A stretch of DNA of 42,334 bases from an uncultured Clostridia bacterium. GTDB taxonomy: Bacteria; Bacillota; Clostridia; Christensenellales; UBA1242. Positions 34,301 to 40,300 of this stretch are shown in pieces. A program made the translations under genes and the position numbers. Numbering within the stretch: position 1 is the stretch's first letter; each line of letters opens with the position of its first letter. The notes under the pieces were generated by a model. It was not told the DNA's origin and did no database searches. It was given only the letters and a program-made list of their open reading frames with translations. Location: NCBI GenBank assembly GCA_947303145.1, contig CAMYXB010000001.1:1-42334 (forward strand), given 5' to 3'.

Positions 34301-37300
34301 AGAGTGCTGACAGCCTTTTCAAGATATGCGACTATGCCTTGAGTGTCCCACACGGCATACAACTCAAGATTTTCATCATCTAAAGCCTTGACATCGGTCA
34401 TCACACTGCCTTGCCTGTAGTAATAATAGTAGACACCATGTTCTTCTTCAGAATAATAACCCTTTTCATCAAAAGACTTGCCAGTAAATTCGTCTGCTGA
34501 GACTCCTTTTTTGGTGGAGAATCCTAGGAGAATGCCTGGGGTTTGACCATAAGTATTGTAGTTGTAGACGAAGAATGACTCATCATTATACATCACCACA
34601 TTATCCTTGGAAGGCAGGGTGAGACTGTCGCCCTGAGACAGGACAACCTTGATTTGACGATCTGACTCGCCCTCTTTAAGCTCTGTAGGATTGTAGTGCA
34701 GGATTACATTGACGCCCTTTCTGACGTAATAAAATGTGACCTCTATCTCATCACCTTGCAGGTCTCTATTGTCTCTATCTAAGGTGAAGTCCTCATCAAT
34801 ATTGTGTGTGCCTGAGTCAATGAATGCAGGTCTAGCATTTATCTTATACTTCATGAACTGATAGTTGTCTGGCACAAATAGATGCTTGACATAATAGATG
34901 CCACCATTGTAGTGCGCTTCTATTCCATTAGGAGTGTTTATGATATAGTTCGTCTCCTCTCCAGTCTTTTGAGAGAGAGTGTCTTCGCCGATTCTCAGTT
35001 CGTTTATGTTTTCCGTGGTGCCTTGCAGTATCTCTACTTCGCTCTCGTCATACACCACTGTATATGCCTTATATAAGCGCTTAGGTGCGCCATTTTCCAT
35101 CTTTAATGTGCCGTCATCATTGTATACGAAGCTATATCCCACGTTATACTCGACTCCATCATTGTCCTTAAATGTCATGTCAGGCAAAACAGAATAGGAC
35201 TCTCCATTGCTCATTGTAATGGTGAGCTGTCTGTTGTTATTGAGTGAACCCTCGACAGGCTCATAGTGAACAAGTTGAATCTTACTGAAGATGTCCTCCA
35301 TGAACATATTGACAAGGTCGCCCTTATAGGCATATTGCTTGGCGTCCTCTTGAGTGGTGAAAATGGTGTAAGTGATGCCCTCTGCTGAGAACTTGCCGTC
35401 CACTACATCGTATGGCACAGCAGTTTCAGAAAGGTCGAGTTTGGCCTTATTATTATCATAGTCCACATACACTCTAACCACACTCACCTGACTTGTCATG
35501 GCATATCCATCAGTCTTTATGCCATTGATGGTGGCACCAGTCTTGAAGTATTCGTTGATGCGGGTGAGAATGTTGCCCTCTCTCTCAACCACCAAGCCAT
35601 CTATGGTGTAATAGCCATTTCCTGTGGAGCCATCAAGGAATTTATATGGCTTATTCATAGTGTCTATGTGTGAGTCGAATATTGTGTCGAAATTGAATGA
35701 CACATGATACTCTATAGGCTCCCACACAGCGTAGAAATACATGTCATGTGCAGGATATGTGAGTCCGTCAAGATTGGATATGAAGTAGAATCTGCCTGTG
35801 TAGTCTCCACTCTCATAGTCATTGTCTATGGCGTCTATGGTGAGCTCTAATCCATCTTCCTCATCTATCTCAAACTGCCTTGCATACTCTGTGATATGCT
35901 TTTCATTCTCATAACTGAAATACACCCAGCCCATGTGTCTGTATCCTGCTCTTGTCACAGACATGGCCTCGTATTTATCCAAATCAGCGCTGATGTCACC
36001 AGCAAATTCCACCCTATATGTGCCAGCAATGCCCTTCTCTCTGCCGGAGGACAATTCCTCTCTATCCACGCTTAAATCATCGAATATGATGTCGAAATTC
36101 CTATAATACAAGTCCAGAGTATATCTCGTGTTTTCTTCATCTATTGGTGTCTCTGTGGGCATGAGCATATACTTGCTGGCGTGTTCTATCTTGAACAAAT
36201 TTCTAGGATTTTCTTCATCATTTTTCATATCCAAGTAGAAGTCATAGCCGTCTTTAGTGGCGAACTCCACCATAGGCGTGCATATAGCAGTGATGCCGTC
36301 TCTATCTTGGTAGTAAATGCCGATGGAGAATAATTCATTTTCATCATAAGTCTCCAGATGGACTATTTCATCTGGATAGACATTATCAAACTCGTCTATG
36401 GACAGAGTTATGTAATGATAGCCGTTCTCCACCTCTGAATAGTCCTCTCCCTTACTAGAAAGATACTCATAGATAGACGACAGATATATGTCTTGATTGC
36501 CACCAAAGTATGTCCCACCATAAATATCTATATGTCCGTTGTTGAGTATGGCATAATTGCCATAAGTGCTTTTATTGTTGTGGAAGAACACTTTGCCTAG
36601 TTTAATCTCTCCATTATTGATAATGGTGGCTTTCTTAGCAGAGTTGCCCATAACAAATACATCTTTGAGGTCCGCCTCAGCGTCCTCTGCTATATATATA
36701 GAAGATGCCTGATAGGAGTAGTTGCCATTGAAATACTTGCCGGCGAAGTCATCATCGTTGCCCCTAGCCTTGACTGCGGCAAAATATTGAGCATAACTCT
36801 CGTTCTCTTCCTCTTCCCACGCTTCAACAGCTTCATAGTTTATCTCTACTGAACCATCGAGATTGTAGCTGGTATTTGCATCTATACACTCCTGTCTTTC
36901 CTTGTCGTTAATAGGGTGGTCACGATAACTAGACAGGTCCTTCTCTTCTATTGAGTGCAGGTTTTTGCTAGTAATCTCTACTTTGCCTGATGCAATATAA
37001 ATACCACCACCATAATATGAGTAGTTCTCACTTATTTTTAGATCTTCACCTAATGTGAGTGTTCTGCCGGTAGCATCAACATACATACCACCACCCATAT
37101 AATCTGATGCGCCTTCAAGAACTTCATCCAAAAAACTTTGGCCAAAATAATAGCCTCTCGCCGTGTCTGGCAAAATTGTGTTATTTTTTAGTATTAATAT
37201 ATTGGAAAGGGTGAGATTGCCTGTCTTATTGGCGTAATACACCCCGCCACCTTTCTTGGCTACATTCTCATTTATCCACAATGAGACATCCTCTATCTTA

Positions 37301-40300
37301 GTGTTGATGAAAAAGTTCCCACTTTCGTCTTGATCTTTGTCTGTGACCTCTCTTTGGGCACTTATAGCTGAGACTGAGCCGATGAAACTGGCAAAATACA
37401 CACCACCGCCATTGTCTGCGACATTGGCAGTAATAATGGTTGAGGTAAATGACACTTGGGCGAGATCTTCACTGCCTTGCCCCATTATATACATATAGCC
37501 ACCATTTTTTGCCACTCCAGAGGTCAATGTGCTATTCACAAAGGAAATACTCTTGCCAGCAAAGAATATAACACCGCCATTCCCATCAGCGCTATCGTAG
37601 CCGTCTGTATAATCTAGTAGAACGTCGTTTTCGTAATAGACCTTATAATCTCTGTTTTTGAGATTATTTACTGTGATGACGCTACCTCTATCGAAGTAGA
37701 GAGCTCCACCGTCCCCTAGAGACCTATTTTCTGCTGTGACGCAGTCATTGAATGTGATTCTAGCAAATTCTGTATACAGGGAACCTCCACCCTTTTTGGC
37801 ATTATTTTTACAGAAAGCCATACCATTGAATGTGAACGCCACAGGTGAGGAGTCTCCATCTCCCACCATGGCCATGCCACCACCGAAGTCGGCGGTGTTG
37901 TCACTCATGACAAAATCTGCGATAGAGAGCGTGAGATTCACTCTCTTGAGATACATCGCTCCGCCATAACCTGCGAAGCCTTCCTCTGCGCTAGAAGTGG
38001 CTCTATTATTGGTAAACGAGACTGCAGACAAACTAAGCGAGCCAGAGTTGACAGCCAACGCTCCACCATAACAATTAACTTGTGAAGAAATGCTGTTGCT
38101 TTCGAAAACAACACTGGATATGGTGAGCGTGGAGCTCCTTGAATAAACTGCTCCGCCATACGCCTCAGCCTCACTGACTACTCTATTGCTCCTAAATGCA
38201 ACAGAGGAGAGATTGACTGTTCCCTCTAGAGTATAAATAGCCGAGCCGAGATGACTGGAACTTGATATATTTTCAAATGAAACATTGCCACTTACATTGA
38301 GCCAACCTCCTTCCACACTAATGATAGGACTATCATTGGTGTCGCCATCTAAGGTAGAAAATTTTAGACTGGAATTAGGGGCTTTTTGACCAGTAATTTT
38401 GACTCTGCCGTTATTTAAGACACGGAATAGACTGCCACCGCCTGTCTTGTATATAACTGGGGTGTATTTTCTTCCCTCTAGTTCTATATTAAGCGTGATA
38501 CCACTTATAACAAAAGTCTGGCCCACTGTGGTGTTGCTAGCTACGGTCACGTCTTCATTGCTGTTGCAGATGGTCACGGTCACGCTCTTGCTATTCGATA
38601 GCCCTGCATAAATGACAGCTTCGTCTAGTGCCTCTTGGATATTGCCATAGGTCTTGGTGTATGGTGTCGCATTCGCTACAAATCGATAACCCACTCCAAG
38701 TGAATCTTGCTCAAACTCCTTGAAATTGTTTATCTGTGCTACAGCATTGCCAAAGCCCAGCATAAAGTTGATGACATACTCGCCACCTACTTGACTGACA
38801 CCTCTATTGGTGCGAAGCTCCCATGTAGCTCCGCCTTGCAGAGCGTCTCCAATTGGGTTGAAACTATCGTTGAGACGTCTATATGAATTGGCGTTCTTGC
38901 CTCTCCACTCGATGTATCTAGTGATAGGCAGAGTGAATACGGAGTCTATGACAATGGTGTCATCTGAGAATTCAAAGTAATATAGATTCTTTGAGCTGTC
39001 CTTTGCCTTGCTCACCATACTCTTTGTTTCGTTGTCTTTATAATCAATGGCAGACTCTGGGGCGGAGCCTGAATTCTGCAGATAGATACGCACTTTCACC
39101 TTGGCAGGCTCAAAGACAGGTGTAATGGTGATAGCGTTGTTATTGCTGAAGTCCATCAATCTGTTATATTCACCATTAGAGCCAGTGTATGTTATAAGTC
39201 CAGTCCTAGAGTCTATCTTCCACTTTCCATTACCATCAGGAGCCTCTATGAGCAGTCTCCTGTCCTTATCGTTGACGGAGATTTTCTCTCCAGCAGAGAA
39301 GGTGGACCACACTCCGTCTTGTGTGTTGTCTATTTTCCATTCCTTGAATGTATATCCCGATGGGACGTTCCAGCCGGCAGGAATAGAGGAGAGGAATGTG
39401 AAATCCTCACCATAAGTCATCTCTCCACCAGACAGAGTCTCCACATTGCTGTTCTTATAAGTGACAGACTTGGTTATGGGCTGATAGATAGCATAAAGAG
39501 TCTTGACTGGCACTGAGCCATCTATCACATAAGTGAGGGCACTGTCTACCTGAGAGGAAGTAGCACTTCTCTCATAGTATCCCACTATAACTCTATCCTT
39601 GTCCGCATCGGAGAGAGCGGAATATGCATCATAGTCTTGGACACTCTCGTCTTGCGACCAGCCGATAAATCTGTATCCATATTTATTAGGTCCCAAAGCG
39701 GAACTATCACTATACAATGGATATAGACGATATCTAAGTATGGTGTCGCCACCCACTTCTGTTATCTCTGGTCTAAGAGAAGGCAGGTTGAAAACAATGG
39801 CCGTCTGTTCCCCGTCCTCTTCGTCAATGTATGTATAGTTGTAATATCCGCCCTTTAGATCGAATATGAGTTCGAATGTATTATAGTTAGGTGTTAATAC
39901 ATATATATCATTATTATTTAATGCTACAGAAAGAGTGGCGCCGACAACGGAATAGTTGAATCCGTTGTGATTCCAGCCATAGAATGAGGCTCCACCCGCC
40001 TCTTCTGCCACGACAAGAGAGATGTCATCTATCTCTTCGCCATAACTTGACACGAATGTCACTCCTCCATCCACTCTCTCGAATATGAGTGTGCCCTCAG
40101 GGAACGAAGAAATCTGTCCCAATGTGTTAATTCGAATGAGAATGCTGGAATAATCTATGGCATATTCATCAATGCTCTCGTAGCTATAGGCATAATATAT
40201 CTTGTCAGTATCGAAATTACTCGATGTGAGTGTCACCTCTTTGAGTCCAAAGTAGCCTTCGTAGTCAAGTAAGGTGTGGCTTTTTGCAAAGGTGTCGAAG

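Noticed and set aside
14633..38611. Many plus-strand ORFs of 60-150 codons rich in TPPP motifs within the giant gene
   Set aside because: They are the antisense of GGGVY/GGAIY codons (CCACCACC), have no ribosome sites and follow the repeat pattern of the minus-strand gene.
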